From Brucella intermedia LMG 3301 (GTDB taxonomy: Bacteria; Pseudomonadota; Alphaproteobacteria; Rhizobiales; Rhizobiaceae), in the NCBI RefSeq assembly GCF_000182645.1, contig NZ_ACQA01000001.1:2050001-2114000 (forward strand): DNA of 64,000 nt, in the 5' to 3' direction. Both the position numbers and the translations under genes were made by a program. Below are positions 17,899-27,039 of the stretch, in pieces; the first letter of the stretch is position 1; every line of letters begins with the position of its first letter. The notes under the pieces were generated by a model, which was not told where the DNA came from, searched no databases, and was given only the letters and a program-made list of their open reading frames with translations.

Positions 17899-19158
17899 GT
17901 GCTTACATCTTCCGATTCGTCCAAGACCGGGCAGCACAAGGCACCGTCGCCAAAGCGCGCGCCGCGCAAGGCGCGCCGCTGGTGGCTGTGGCTGCCGATT
18001 GCGGCAATCGCGGTGGGCGCGGGCTGGTATTTCTACGGCTCGGGGGAAGCTGGCGGCCAGAAGACGAACTATCTTGCCGAAACGGTCACGCGCGGCGATA
18101 TCGAAAACGCCATTACCGCCGTCGGCACGCTCAGCGCACTGCGCAGCATCAATGTCGGCGCGCAGGTTTCCGGCCAGCTTAAAAGCGTGAAGGTCGAGGT
18201 GGGCGATCAGGTCAAGCAGGGCCAGCTCATCGCTGAAATCGACCCCTCGCCCTTCGAGAAGAAGGTGGAAATCGCCAGCGCCCAGCTCGATAATCTTAAG
18301 GCGCAACTCCTGAGCAAACAGGCGCAGCTCACGCTGAAAAAGGCCAATGCGGCACGCCAGCGCTCGCTTTTGGCCACGCGCGGCGTCTCGCAGTCCACAG
18401 TCGATCAGGCCGATGCCGACCTCGCCATGGCCGATGCTGACGTGAAGGCGCTCGGCGCGCAGATCCGCCAGCAGGAAGCCCAGCTTGCCAGCGACAAGGT
18501 CGATCTCGGCTACACCAAGATTTACAGCCCCATGGAAGGCACGGTCGTCGATCAGGCCGCCAAGGAAGGCGAAACGCTGAATGCGGTGCAAAGCGCGCCG
18601 ACCATCGTCACCGTGGCCGACCTCAAAGTGATGACCGTGGAAGCGCAGGTGTCCGAAGCCGACATCGGCAGGCTGAAGCCCGGAATGCCGGTCTATTTCA
18701 CCCTGCTCGGCCAGCCGGAAAAGCGCTTTACCGGCACGCTGCGCCAGATCAAGCCGACGCCCGCGACCGAGAACAATGTGGTTCTCTATTATGCGCTGTT
18801 CGACGTGCCGAACCCGACCGGCGAGCTGATGATCAATATGAGCACGCAGGTCTATTTCATTCTCGACGAGGCAAAGGATGTGTTGATCGTCCCTTCCTCG
18901 GCGCTGAACTACAAGCGTGCCGATCAGAATCAGAAAGCCCAGAACCAGAATGGCAAACCGCAGATTTCGGTGAAGGTCGTAAGCAGCAACGGCGCGGTGA
19001 CCGAACGCGAGGTTCAGATCGGCGTGCGCAATCGCGTGCAGACAGAGATCATTAGCGGGCTGGAAGAAGGCGACAAGGTTATCGTCACCAGCGCTTCCAG
19101 CGGGGCCGAAGCCGCCGCCGGGCAGCGTGGCCGCAGGCCCGGCATGCGCCTGTTCTGA
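17899..19158 (+). CDS. macA: MacA-like periplasmic adaptor subunit of efflux pump
   Basis: A 419-residue membrane fusion protein: one N-terminal helix ([22 protein letters not shown]), split lipoyl domain ([20 protein letters not shown] and [17 protein letters not shown]), coiled-coil hairpin (residues ~115-200, [20 protein letters not shown] onward), then beta-barrel. It links the MacB transporter to an outer-membrane channel. GTG 17899 is preferred because GAGGG lies 8 nt upstream; the TTG at 17893 is too near. Its stop overlaps macB (TGATG). Confidence 0.9.
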   Translation: MLTSSDSSKTGQHKAPSPKRAPRKARRWWLWLPIAAIAVGAGWYFYGSGEAGGQKTNYLAETVTRGDIENAITAVGTLSALRSINVGAQVSGQLKSVKVEVGDQVKQGQLIAEIDPSPFEKKVEIASAQLDNLKAQLLSKQAQLTLKKANAARQRSLLATRGVSQSTVDQADADLAMADADVKALGAQIRQQEAQLASDKVDLGYTKIYSPMEGTVVDQAAKEGETLNAVQSAPTIVTVADLKVMTVEAQVSEADIGRLKPGMPVYFTLLGQPEKRFTGTLRQIKPTPATENNVVLYYALFDVPNPTGELMINMSTQVYFILDEAKDVLIVPSSALNYKRADQNQKAQNQNGKPQISVKVVSSNGAVTEREVQIGVRNRVQTEIISGLEEGDKVIVTSASSGAEAAAGQRGRRPGMRLF

Positions 19159-21128
19159 TGAGCCGCCTCATGCCCGATAATCCCATGACCGACACGCCGC
19201 TCATCAGGCTCACCGATATCCGCAAGACCTATCACAACGGCGATCTTGCCGTTGAGGTGTTGCACGGCATCACGCTCGATATTCAGGCTGGCGAATTCGT
19301 TGCGATCATGGGCGCATCCGGCTCCGGCAAGTCGACGCTGATGAACATTCTGGGCTGTCTCGACAGCCCGAGCGGCGGGCAATATCTGCTCGACGGCGAG
19401 GATGTATCGACACTGGATGCCGACGCGCTGGCAGCATTGCGGCGCAGAACCTTCGGCTTCGTCTTCCAGAGCTATAACCTGATCTCGACATCGACCGCGC
19501 AGGAAAACGTCGAAGTGCCGGCGATCTATGCGGGACTGCCTGCCTCCGAACGCCATGCCCGCGCCGCCGAACTGCTCAACCAGCTGAAGCTCGGCGACCG
19601 TCTCGACCATCGCCCCAACCAGCTTTCAGGCGGCCAGCAGCAGCGCGTTTCCATCGCGCGGGCGCTTATGAATGGCGGGCGCATCATCCTTGCCGACGAG
19701 CCGACCGGCGCGCTCGACAGTCAGAGCGGTGAAGACGTGATGGAACTGCTGCGCTCCATGCACCAGCAGGGTCACACGGTCATCGTCATCACGCATGCCC
19801 GTGAAGTCGCCGAACGCGCCGACCGGCTGATCGAAATCCGCGATGGGCAGATTCTTTCCGACACGGTCAAGCGCGCAATTCCCGATACGCAGGCCCCCTT
19901 CCGGCTGCAGGAAAGCCTTGAAGGCAGTTCAGCCCGCATCGCCGATGTTTCGGAAGCGGTGAAGATGGCGATGCGCGCCTTGCGGGCCAATATTTTCCGC
20001 ACGGTCCTCACCCTGCTCGGCATCATCATCGGCGTCAGTTCCGTGGTGACGATGCTTGCCATCGGCACCGGCGCGCAGAATTCCATTCTCGACCGCATCA
20101 ATGCCATGGGCACCGATCTCATTCTGGTTCGCCCCTCCATGGCCGGTTTCCGTGGAACAGGCTCGATAGCGACACTGGTTCCCGAAGATGCCACCGCCAT
20201 TCTGGAACTGCCGAACATCAAGACCGCCGTGCCGGAAGTGACCGGAACGGTGACGCTGCGGCGCGGCAATGTCGATTACCAGTCGCAGGCAAACGGCACT
20301 GTTTCCGCCTTTTCCGAAGCCAAGTCGTGGAAGGTGGCGACCGGCGATTTCATCAGCCAGAGCGATATGGATAACTATGCGCCCGTCGCGGTGCTGGGCA
20401 AGACGGTCGTCAACACCCTGTTCCCAGATGGCAGCAATCCCATCGGCCAGTATATCCTGATCCAGAAGATACCGTTTCAGGTGATCGGCACCCTGGAGCC
20501 GAAGGGCGCGGGCTTTGGCGGTGCGGATCAGGACGATGTGGTGATCGTGCCGCTTTCGACCGGCAATCTGCGGCTGTTCGGCCAGAAATATGTGCGCACC
20601 ATCACCGTGCAGGTGAAGGATTCAGACCTCATCAACACCACGCAGGAACAGATCCAGGACCTGCTCGACCAGCGCCACAAGAAACCGGATACGATGATAA
20701 CCAACATGTCGTCCATCCGCGAGGACGCGACGGCAATGGGCAACACGATGACCCTGTTTCTGGGGTCGGTCGCGGCAATCTCGCTTCTGGTTGGCGGCAT
20801 CGGCGTGATGAACATCATGCTGGTGAGCGTGACCGAACGAACCCGCGAAATCGGCGTGCGGATGGCAACGGGTGCGAGAAGGCGCGATATCCTGCTGCAA
20901 TTCATCACCGAGGCGCTGACCGTCTCGGCCATTGGCGGTGCCTTCGGCGTCGTGGTCGGGCTGGGCGCGGCAGCCGTCGCGGGCTGGGCCGGGCTTTCGG
21001 TCGGCTACAGCGTGGGGCCTGTCCTGCTGGCCTTCGCCTGCGCTTTCGCGACCGGCCTCATCTTCGGCTTCCTGCCCGCGCGCAAGGCTTCCCGCCTGCT
21101 CCCGGCTGTGGCACTGTCGTCCGAATAA
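19158..21128 (+). CDS. macB: MacB-like ABC transporter (ATPase-permease)
   Basis: A 656-residue type VII ABC exporter. The N-terminal ATPase has Walker [10 protein letters not shown], signature [15 protein letters not shown], Walker [14 protein letters not shown] and H-loop [13 protein letters not shown] membrane helix near residue 285 starts the permease, followed by the MacB periplasmic domain and three C-terminal helices ([25 protein letters not shown]). It moves substrates from periplasm to an outer-membrane channel by mechanotransmission. No tolC-like gene is adjacent. The start overlaps macA by 1 nt. Confidence 0.92.
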   Translation: MSRLMPDNPMTDTPLIRLTDIRKTYHNGDLAVEVLHGITLDIQAGEFVAIMGASGSGKSTLMNILGCLDSPSGGQYLLDGEDVSTLDADALAALRRRTFGFVFQSYNLISTSTAQENVEVPAIYAGLPASERHARAAELLNQLKLGDRLDHRPNQLSGGQQQRVSIARALMNGGRIILADEPTGALDSQSGEDVMELLRSMHQQGHTVIVITHAREVAERADRLIEIRDGQILSDTVKRAIPDTQAPFRLQESLEGSSARIADVSEAVKMAMRALRANIFRTVLTLLGIIIGVSSVVTMLAIGTGAQNSILDRINAMGTDLILVRPSMAGFRGTGSIATLVPEDATAILELPNIKTAVPEVTGTVTLRRGNVDYQSQANGTVSAFSEAKSWKVATGDFISQSDMDNYAPVAVLGKTVVNTLFPDGSNPIGQYILIQKIPFQVIGTLEPKGAGFGGADQDDVVIVPLSTGNLRLFGQKYVRTITVQVKDSDLINTTQEQIQDLLDQRHKKPDTMITNMSSIREDATAMGNTMTLFLGSVAAISLLVGGIGVMNIMLVSVTERTREIGVRMATGARRRDILLQFITEALTVSAIGGAFGVVVGLGAAAVAGWAGLSVGYSVGPVLLAFACAFATGLIFGFLPARKASRLLPAVALSSE

Positions 21129-21152
21129 CCAATATCGGAAGGCAGCACAGCG

Positions 21153-21929
21153 ATGATTCCCGTCAAGCGAACCCTGTTCGCTGCCGCAATAATGGCGGCT
21201 GCGATTGCTGCCCTGACGCAGCCGGGCCGCGCCGAAAGCTGCAACCGCGCGACCTTCGAGAACTCGGATTCTATCGTCTGCGACGCCGGAGCCGACGGCA
21301 CCGGCCTGCACCTGTTCTGGAAAAATGCGGATGGCGAGCCTTACCGCAATTTTTCAAATCTGGCCGACACTGCCGCGAGCCAGGGCAAGACATTGGTTTT
21401 CGCGCTCAACGCCGGAATGTACCAGCCGGACTTTTCGCCAATGGGCCTCCATATCGAGGATGGCCGCGAACTTCGCCCGGCGAGCAAGGCCGCACCCGCC
21501 CGCGGTTCCGGCCCCGTGCCAAACTTCTACAAGAAGCCGAACGGCATCTTCTATCTGAGTGACAAGGGCGCTGGAATACTGCCGACAGACGGTTTCATGA
21601 AACAGGGGATGAAGCCGCGTCTGGCAACCCAGTCCGGGCCGATGCTGGTCATCGGCAACAAGGTCAATCCGATTTTCATCGTCGGCTCAACCGACAGGAC
21701 GCGGCGCAGCGGCGTCGGCATTTGCAAGGGCGGCGTGATCCGCTTCGCGGTCAGCGAGGATGCGGTCAATTTCCACGATTTTGCAAGATTGTTTCGCGAC
21801 CATCTTCACTGCCCGAACGCCCTGTTTCTGGATGGCGGCGGTGGCGCAGGCATCTACGTCCCGGCGCTGCAGCGCAACGACATATCCTGGCACGGTGGAT
21901 ATGGCCCGATGTTCGGGTTTGTGGAGTGA
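21153..21929 (+). CDS. Exported phosphodiester glycosidase (NAGPA domain) protein
   Basis: A 258-residue protein with a Sec signal peptide (MIPVKRTLFAAAIMAAAIAA, likely cut near QPGRA-ES) and a NAGPA/phosphodiester glycosidase domain: FALNAGMYQPDFSPMGLHIEDG, RLATQSGPMLVI, and CPNALFLDGGGGAGIY. In bacteria the domain is found in envelope glycan enzymes, but the substrate is not known. It follows macB by 24 nt on the same strand and so likely belongs to that operon, ending at a shared terminator. Confidence 0.85.
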   Translation: MIPVKRTLFAAAIMAAAIAALTQPGRAESCNRATFENSDSIVCDAGADGTGLHLFWKNADGEPYRNFSNLADTAASQGKTLVFALNAGMYQPDFSPMGLHIEDGRELRPASKAAPARGSGPVPNFYKKPNGIFYLSDKGAGILPTDGFMKQGMKPRLATQSGPMLVIGNKVNPIFIVGSTDRTRRSGVGICKGGVIRFAVSEDAVNFHDFARLFRDHLHCPNALFLDGGGGAGIYVPALQRNDISWHGGYGPMFGFVE

Positions 21930-21943
21930 TTGCGAGCAATGGA

Positions 21944-21976
21944 AAAAGCCGGTCTGATTAGCAGACCGGCCTTTAA
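21944..21976. terminator. Bidirectional terminator between glycosidase and tonB
   Basis: A 9-bp stem (gccggtctg / cagaccggc) with A-rich sequence at the left and ccttt at the right lies between the convergent genes. Confidence 0.83.
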
Positions 21977-21996
21977 AATCGCGCTTGCTTCATGGC

Positions 21997-22968
21997 CTAC
22001 TTGAACAGCAACGGCAAGGTGATCGGCATACGCGCCTTGGCAACAGCGGCTGGCGGTGCAGGCACCGGCGAGGCTCGGCGCGCCGCTTCCAGTGCCAGTT
22101 GATCCACGTCTGGATTACCTGACGAACCGGCCAGACGGGCGGAAAGCACATTGCCCGATGGGTCAATCACGAAGGTAACCTGAACAAGCCCCTTGGCATT
22201 GCGTGATTTCCGCTGCAGGAAACGCACATTGCGCGCCATATGCGACTGCAGTTTCGAGGTCCACTTGGCGGAACTGACACCCGCGGATGCAGAGTTTTCA
22301 CCTCTACGATTTGCGGCAGCACGAGCGCCATTGTCAGCATCCATCTGCGGCGCAGCGGCCTGACGGGTCTCCGGTGCTTTCTCAGCCTTCTTGGGCTTGG
22401 GCTTTTCAGCCTTGGGCGGCTTTGGCTTCTCCGGCTTTGGCTTCTCGACCTTTTTCGGTTCCGGCTTCGGCTCTGGCTTGGGTTCCGGCTTCACTTCCGG
22501 CTTTTCAACGGGCATGGGCACCGCGACTTCCGGCTTTTCCGCCTCGACCACGTCCGGAACGACTTCTTCCGGTTCCTGAACGGCTTGCGGTTCCGGCGCG
22601 GGTTCGGGCGGGGTCGCCTCTTCCGGCTCGGGCGGCGTTGGTTCTTCCTGCACGGGTTCCGGCTGCTGGGCCGGTTCCGCCAGTTCCTGCGGCGCTTCAG
22701 CCGTTTCCGGCTGGGCTTCCTCCGCCACCTGTTCTTCCATCGGCGCTTCCGGTTCAGGTGCCAGTTCCACCACCATGGCGGCAACCTGCGTCCCGTCGGG
22801 CTGGTCTTCTTCCTGCGCCATGTGGATGGCATAGGCCCCGGCGGCGTGAACGGTCAGAACAAGAATGCCCGCGCCGAGCCAGCGTCCCGCATCATGCCAG
22901 AAGGAATGATGGTGAACGTCGGTCGAAGCCACCTTTATTGGGGGATGCTCGGGCGGGAGTGCATTCAT
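21997..22968 (-). CDS. tonB: TonB energy transducer
   Basis: A 323-residue TonB: N-terminal membrane anchor (AGILVLTVHAAGAYAIHMA), long Pro/Glu/Lys-rich rigid region (residues ~65-210, with PKPEP and EKPKP repeats), and a C-terminal TonB domain (GLVQVTFVIDPSGNVLSARL, DVDQLALEAARRASPVPAPP). It couples the ExbBD proton channel to outer-membrane siderophore/haem receptors. The start codon overlaps the exbD stop by 4 nt. No TonB-dependent receptor is in the window. Confidence 0.93.
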   Translation of the reverse strand: MNALPPEHPPIKVASTDVHHHSFWHDAGRWLGAGILVLTVHAAGAYAIHMAQEEDQPDGTQVAAMVVELAPEPEAPMEEQVAEEAQPETAEAPQELAEPAQQPEPVQEEPTPPEPEEATPPEPAPEPQAVQEPEEVVPDVVEAEKPEVAVPMPVEKPEVKPEPKPEPKPEPKKVEKPKPEKPKPPKAEKPKPKKAEKAPETRQAAAPQMDADNGARAAANRRGENSASAGVSSAKWTSKLQSHMARNVRFLQRKSRNAKGLVQVTFVIDPSGNVLSARLAGSSGNPDVDQLALEAARRASPVPAPPAAVAKARMPITLPLLFK

Positions 22969-23465
22969 TGCGCAGCTCCCTGCGGTGCCTGCGTGGAAGG
23001 TGCCGTTCCAGGTGTCGCAACCGCCGGAGCGGTCCCGGCGTTCGCACCAACGGTTTCAAGCCCCACCAGCGCGATCTTCAGGTAACCCGCCTCACGCAGA
23101 AGGTTCATCACCCGCATCAATTCGCCATAGCCGACATTCTTGTCGGCGCGCAGGAAGATGCGCGCTTCCTTGTTCTTCTCCGACAGCACGTCCAGCGCAC
23201 CGCCGAGGCGCTCGCGGTCCACGACATCGTTGCCGACGCTGACACTGAGGTCTTCCTTCAGCGTCACGTAAAGCGGCTTGTCGGGGCGCGGTGCGGGCGC
23301 TGCCGTCGAGGCAGGCAGGTCCACTTTCACGTCAACCGTGGCCAGCGGTGCCGCCACCATGAAAATGATGAGCAGAACCAGCATGACGTCGATGAAGGGC
23401 GTCACATTGATCTCGTGGTTCAACTCGAGATCGTCACCGCCGCCTTCGCGAACTTTACCAGCCAT
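22965..23465 (-). CDS. exbD: ExbD biopolymer transport protein
   Basis: A 166-residue inner-membrane protein with the ExbD helix and catalytic Asp (INVTPFIDVMLVLLIIFMVAAPLA), then a periplasmic domain with RADKNVGYGELMRVMNLLREAG. The C-terminal 35 residues are Ala/Pro/Thr-rich. It forms the proton-driven motor with ExbB. The gene sits 5 nt after exbB and overlaps tonB. Confidence 0.95.
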   Translation of the reverse strand: MAGKVREGGGDDLELNHEINVTPFIDVMLVLLIIFMVAAPLATVDVKVDLPASTAAPAPRPDKPLYVTLKEDLSVSVGNDVVDRERLGGALDVLSEKNKEARIFLRADKNVGYGELMRVMNLLREAGYLKIALVGLETVGANAGTAPAVATPGTAPSTQAPQGAAQ

Positions 23466-23470
23466 GGCGC

Positions 23471-24451
23471 CTACTCCGCTGCGTGCAGCGTGCCTTCACG
23501 CACACCGGCCGTCCTGAAATCGAGGTCGCGGCTGACAAGGCGCTCCACGCCCGCCGAAGCATCGGCGAGCAGCGACCTGTAGCCGGTGATCGAACGGGCG
23601 AAAACGTTATAGATGACCACGGCGGGAATAGCCGCGACGAGGCCGATGGCCGTTGCAAGCAGGGCTTCCGCGATACCCGGCGCCACGACCGCGAGGTTGG
23701 TGGTCTGCGCCTGGCTGATATTGATGAACGAATTCATGATGCCCCAGACCGTGCCGAACAGACCGACAAACGGCGCAACCGAACCAATGGTCGCAAGAAC
23801 GCCGGTGCCTTTGGACAGGCGGCGTCCGGCCTTGGCTTCGATGCGCGACAGGCGCGAGGATACGCGTTCCTTGAGGCCTTCGCCGCCAGCGCGGGCAAGC
23901 GCCGGACCGGAAAGGCGAACTTCGTCTTCCGCAGCACGGACCAGAACCGCACCGGGCCCCTTTGCTCCGTCAAGCGCACGTACCGCTTCGGCAAGCGTTG
24001 CCGAATGCCCGATAACCTTCAATGCCTTATAGGCGCGGCGACGTGCACCGGCCAGTTCAAGCGATTTGGCGACCCAGACCGTCCATGTGGCAAGCGAAGC
24101 CAGCGCCAGACCGATCATCACCGCTTTCACGACCCAGTCGGCAGCCATGAACATGCCCCATGGCGACAGGTCGTGTGGGAGGATGAGGCCATTTTCGCTT
24201 TCGACCGGCGCGGCGGCAGGAGCTGCCGTCTGCGACTGGATCAGTTCAGGCGATGGCGCAGCAGCGGGAGCAGCAGCAGGCGCCGTATTGGCCGGTGCGG
24301 GACTGGAAGGCGCTTCGACGGCAGGGGTCGCCGGTGCGTTCGTCGGGGAGGATGCATCCTGCGGCGCGTTTTGGGCCAATGCAGAAGCCGCGCCCAGCAA
24401 GCCGATGCCCATCGCCGCAGCCATGAAGCCTTTTCGCCAGAAACCAGTCAT
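23471..24451 (-). CDS. exbB: ExbB proton channel protein, long form with signal peptide
   Basis: A 326-residue ExbB with three helices in the C-terminal part (DWVVKAVMIGLALASLATWTVW; LATIGSVAPFVGLFGTVWGIM; EALLATAIGLVAAIPAVVIYN). The N-terminus has a signal peptide (MAAAMGIGLLGAASALAQ) and a ~70-residue Ala/Pro-rich periplasmic extension, the long form usual in alphaproteobacteria. ATG 24451 has AAAGGCG upstream. It is first in exbB-exbD-tonB, and a candidate iron operator lies 100 nt upstream. Confidence 0.94.
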   Translation of the reverse strand: MTGFWRKGFMAAAMGIGLLGAASALAQNAPQDASSPTNAPATPAVEAPSSPAPANTAPAAAPAAAPSPELIQSQTAAPAAAPVESENGLILPHDLSPWGMFMAADWVVKAVMIGLALASLATWTVWVAKSLELAGARRRAYKALKVIGHSATLAEAVRALDGAKGPGAVLVRAAEDEVRLSGPALARAGGEGLKERVSSRLSRIEAKAGRRLSKGTGVLATIGSVAPFVGLFGTVWGIMNSFINISQAQTTNLAVVAPGIAEALLATAIGLVAAIPAVVIYNVFARSITGYRSLLADASAGVERLVSRDLDFRTAGVREGTLHAAE

Positions 24452-24772
24452 TTTGTTCGCCTTTTGATTGTTCAAATCCGCGCGCACATGACCAAACCCT
24501 CATGCAGGCCGTCGCGCCGCCTGTTGGGCCTCTTCTTAACTCCCAATAATATGATGACGCAAGTCATGTTTTCATTTGAAGGGCATTTTCATCATGCAAA
24601 ATTGGGGGCGGGGAAGATTTTTCGGCTCGCGCCTTTTTGCCAGTTGCACATTGGCGTCAAATCAGACCTGATAGGATGACCGAAGCGCTTCGGGATTGGT
24701 TTTAAAAACAAATTCCGGCGCGAGGGGAGGAAATGCAATTCCGCTTCGACCGGAATTTCGGAGGACATGCCA
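24452..24772. other. Divergent spacer exbB / small membrane gene
   Basis: The 321 nt hold the exbB promoter side, a TGA-N9-TCA element and the leader of the small plus-strand gene. I see no other gene in it. Confidence 0.5.
24552..24566. promoter_or_regulatory. Candidate RirA iron-responsive operator (IRO box)
   Basis: TGA-TGACGCAAG-TCA fits the TGA-N9-TCA consensus of the RirA-bound IRO motif and contains the inner inverted repeat atgac-gcaa-gtcat. It lies 100 nt upstream of exbB. RirA control of ton genes is known in Rhizobiales; here it is inferred. Confidence 0.5.
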
Positions 24773-24931
24773 ATGATGCTCAAGGATATCCAGACGCTTG
24801 AACATGCGGCACGCACTGCCATGGCTGGAAATGACGATCCCTTGCCGGTGCAGCAACGTTCGCTGAAGCCTGCCCATGTCGGACTGGCCGTCATCATGCT
24901 GGCAAGCGCGGCTTATCTGCTGCTGGCCTAG
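24773..24931 (+). CDS. Small single-span membrane protein (52 aa)
   Basis: A short frame of 52 residues starting MMLKDIQTLEHAARTAMAGN and ending in one hydrophobic helix, HVGLAVIMLASAAYLLLA. A clear GGAGG lies 8 nt before the ATG at 24773. The N-terminal half is amphipathic and charged, so a cytoplasmic N-terminus with a C-terminal membrane tail is likely. I do not recognise a family. It has its own leader between the divergent exbB operon and the PRC-barrel gene. Confidence 0.6.
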   Translation: MMLKDIQTLEHAARTAMAGNDDPLPVQQRSLKPAHVGLAVIMLASAAYLLLA

Positions 24932-25028
24932 GTAGCAATTACAACCTGAAAGGGCGCCGGCCTCATTTTCGCCATTAAAAAGCCGTGCCCTTCACAATTT
25001 TGACGCTTCAATAACACGGAATTTGAGC

Positions 25029-25054
25029 GGAACTGAAACCGTTTCCCCTCGTTT
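25029..25054 (+). promoter_or_regulatory. EcfG-type promoter of the PRC-barrel gene
   Basis: GGAAC at 25029-25033, a 16-nt spacer, then CGTTT at 25050-25054. This matches the general stress response consensus GGAAC-N16/17-CGTT and lies 66 nt before the ATG. Confidence 0.75.
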
Positions 25055-25120
25055 TTTCTCCTGTTGATGGCGAGATTCGCTCTCGCCTTCGGTTTGCCTT
25101 AATTACCGACAGGAGTTTTC

Positions 25121-25975
25121 ATGAAACGATTTCTCGCCTCCACGGCTCTTGCCGCGCTGATCGCCCTGCCCGCTTTCGCTCAGGACCGTTCGCCGATTTT
25201 CTCCGATGAGAAACAGGAAAAGCCGATCGCCAGCGAGAATGGATATTTCGTTGCATCGCCCGGCCAGCTTCTGGTGTCGGGCTTCATCGGACAGGCGGTC
25301 TATAACGGCCCCTCCAATGACGCCGCCAATATCGGCACGGTCAATGACATGATCCTCGGCGCCGATGGCAGCCCGCAGGCGGTGGTGATCGGGGTCGGCG
25401 GCTTCCTCGGCGTGGGCGAAAAGAACGTCGCAATCGGCTTCGACCGCCTGTCATGGGTGGTTCGCGAAGACGGCAAGCGCTGGCTGATCGTGGATGCCAC
25501 CAAGGAACAGCTTGAAAAGGCACCGGCCTTCGACCGCAACACCGCTTTCGCAGCCGATGGCGCGCCGCGCGCCGAACCTCCCGCCGCCGAAAAGACGATC
25601 ACCACCCAGAAGGCGGACAGGGTCATGCCCGAGGGCATGAAGCCGGTGCCGTCGGAAGGACTGAGCGCCGACAAGCTGATCGGGGCGACTGTTTTCGGCG
25701 CGGACGAAACCAAGATCGGGACAGTCGGCGATGTGCTGATGTCCGCCGACGGGCAGACGGAGGCATTCGTCGTGGACGTCGGCGGCTTCCTCGGCATCAA
25801 TTCCAAGCCGGTGGCCGTATCCATCGCCAATCTCGATGTGGCGAGCGGCAAGGACGACAAGCTCAATGTCTTCACGCAGTTCACCAAGGAACAGCTTGAG
25901 GCGCAGCCCGCCTATTCGGACGAAGCCTACAAGAAGGACCCGGAAGGCACGATCCTGCACGGCGAAGCCGAGTAA
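25121..25975 (+). CDS. Exported PRC-barrel domain protein (two barrels)
   Basis: A 284-residue protein with a Sec signal peptide (MKRFLASTALAALIALPAFAQ) and two PRC-barrel domains at about residues 45-120 and 180-250. The two are internal duplicates: IGTVNDMILGADGSPQAVVI with VGGFLGVGEKNVAI, against IGTVGDVLMSADGQTEAFVV with VGGFLGINSKPVAV. The role is unknown; such proteins are often stress-induced envelope proteins, and the EcfG-type promoter upstream supports that here. Confidence 0.87.
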   Translation: MKRFLASTALAALIALPAFAQDRSPIFSDEKQEKPIASENGYFVASPGQLLVSGFIGQAVYNGPSNDAANIGTVNDMILGADGSPQAVVIGVGGFLGVGEKNVAIGFDRLSWVVREDGKRWLIVDATKEQLEKAPAFDRNTAFAADGAPRAEPPAAEKTITTQKADRVMPEGMKPVPSEGLSADKLIGATVFGADETKIGTVGDVLMSADGQTEAFVVDVGGFLGINSKPVAVSIANLDVASGKDDKLNVFTQFTKEQLEAQPAYSDEAYKKDPEGTILHGEAE

Positions 25976-26152
25976 AGCCTTCGCACTATGCGCGGAAGCA
26001 TTGCAGGCGATGCTTTCGCGCCTTCCAGCCGCCATTTACCATGCCTTGCAACAACCGCCCGGTCTTGTTGCCGCTGGCGGCTTTGCATGCAACCATTGGG
26101 CGGGCAGCACGTTATCCGAACGATCAGACAAAGAATGAACAGGAGAGCCGAT

Positions 26153-26506
26153 ATGGCGCGAGCATCCGCGAAAACGAGCAAGATCGAAGAAAAGATCGAG
26201 GAAGCGCTGACCGATGCCAGCGCGGAAGACCTTCAGGCACAGGTCGAGCAACTCAAGGAAGACATTGCCGCCATCGCGGCGACACTGGCCAATCTCGGTT
26301 CGCAGACGGTCCGCGACGCCAAACGCAGCGCGAAGGAGACCTACAAGAGCGCCTATATCCAGGGCGAGGACGCCATCGATGATCTGCGCAACAAGGCCCA
26401 GGATCTCGAAGCCCAGCTGACGGCAACGGTGCGGGAACGCCCGATTGCCTCGCTCGCCACTGCACTCGGCGTCGGCTATCTGCTGGCCCTGCTCTCGCGC
26501 CGCTGA
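26153..26506 (+). CDS. DUF883/ElaB-like membrane-anchored protein
   Basis: A 117-residue protein with an N-terminal charged amphipathic/coiled-coil part (EALTDASAEDLQAQVEQLKE, DAKRSAKETYKSAYIQGEDA) and a C-terminal anchor (RERPIASLATALGVGYLLALLSRR). That layout is that of ElaB/YgaM/YqjD proteins, which tether ribosomes at the membrane in stationary phase. ATG 26153 has AGGAGAG upstream. The next gene starts 9 nt downstream, so they form an operon. Confidence 0.82.
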   Translation: MARASAKTSKIEEKIEEALTDASAEDLQAQVEQLKEDIAAIAATLANLGSQTVRDAKRSAKETYKSAYIQGEDAIDDLRNKAQDLEAQLTATVRERPIASLATALGVGYLLALLSRR

Positions 26507-26514
26507 GGCGGGTC

Positions 26515-26955
26515 ATGCTGAAAGCTCTCATGCCCCTTTTGACTGCAATGGCAGGCGAGGAACTGAAGTTCGTGGCGGGCCAGACGAAACGCGCCGCGAT
26601 CTTCGGCGCGGCCATCGCGATCTTCGCGATCATCGCAGTCACCTTCCTCTGTGTCGCCGCTTTCCTGGCGCTTGCGCAGAGCTATGGCGGTCCGCTGGCG
26701 GCTCTCATTCTCGCGGCTTTGTCGCTGATCGTGGCGCTTCTCATCCTCGCGGTGATGAAGATTCAGGCTGCGTCAGAGGCCCGAAAGCGCAAGGAGAAAA
26801 TGGAGGCGGACAAGACGGCCATGATGGCAACGGCCGCAATCGCAACCGTTCCCGCCATCCTCAAGCGGCCCATACTGGCCGCCGCCCTGCCGCTTGCGGG
26901 CATTGCGCTCGTCTCGCTGCTTTCCGACAAGAAGAAGCGCCCACCGCGAAGCTGA
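26515..26955 (+). CDS. Membrane protein, holin-like/YqjE-like
   Basis: A 146-residue protein with a short amphipathic N-terminus and two paired helices (AAIFGAAIAIFAIIAVTFLCVAAFLALA and ALILAALSLIVALLILAVM), a charged linker (EARKRKEKMEADK) and a third hydrophobic stretch near the C-terminus. The layout and the position right after an ElaB-like gene resemble yqjD-yqjE. Automated pipelines often call this fold a phage holin superfamily protein; nothing here suggests phage. Confidence 0.7.
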   Translation: MLKALMPLLTAMAGEELKFVAGQTKRAAIFGAAIAIFAIIAVTFLCVAAFLALAQSYGGPLAALILAALSLIVALLILAVMKIQAASEARKRKEKMEADKTAMMATAAIATVPAILKRPILAAALPLAGIALVSLLSDKKKRPPRS

Positions 26956-26990
26956 TCCGCCTGATCGGGACACGCTGTCCAAACCTTGAA

Positions 26991-27016
26991 AACGCCGGCC
27001 TCATTGGGCCGGCGTT
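26991..27016 (-). terminator. Terminator after the CHASE3 kinase
   Basis: A 10-bp perfect stem (aacgccggcc / ggccggcgtt). On the minus strand it is followed by ttttc, so it mainly serves the kinase gene. Confidence 0.72.
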
Positions 27017-27039
27017 CGTCGTTCGGAACCCAGGGGCTT

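Noticed and set aside
17580..17969. 129-codon minus-strand frame upstream of macA
   Set aside because: It runs into the macA coding region, is rich in Cys, His and Ser in a way typical of antisense frames, and has no ribosome site.
22300..22560. Tandem DNA repeat in tonB
   Set aside because: The repetitive sequence encodes the Pro/Glu/Lys spacer of TonB and needs no separate explanation.
26515..26955. Phage holin
   Set aside because: The fold resembles holin-like families, but there is no lysis or phage gene nearby and the neighbour is ElaB-like.
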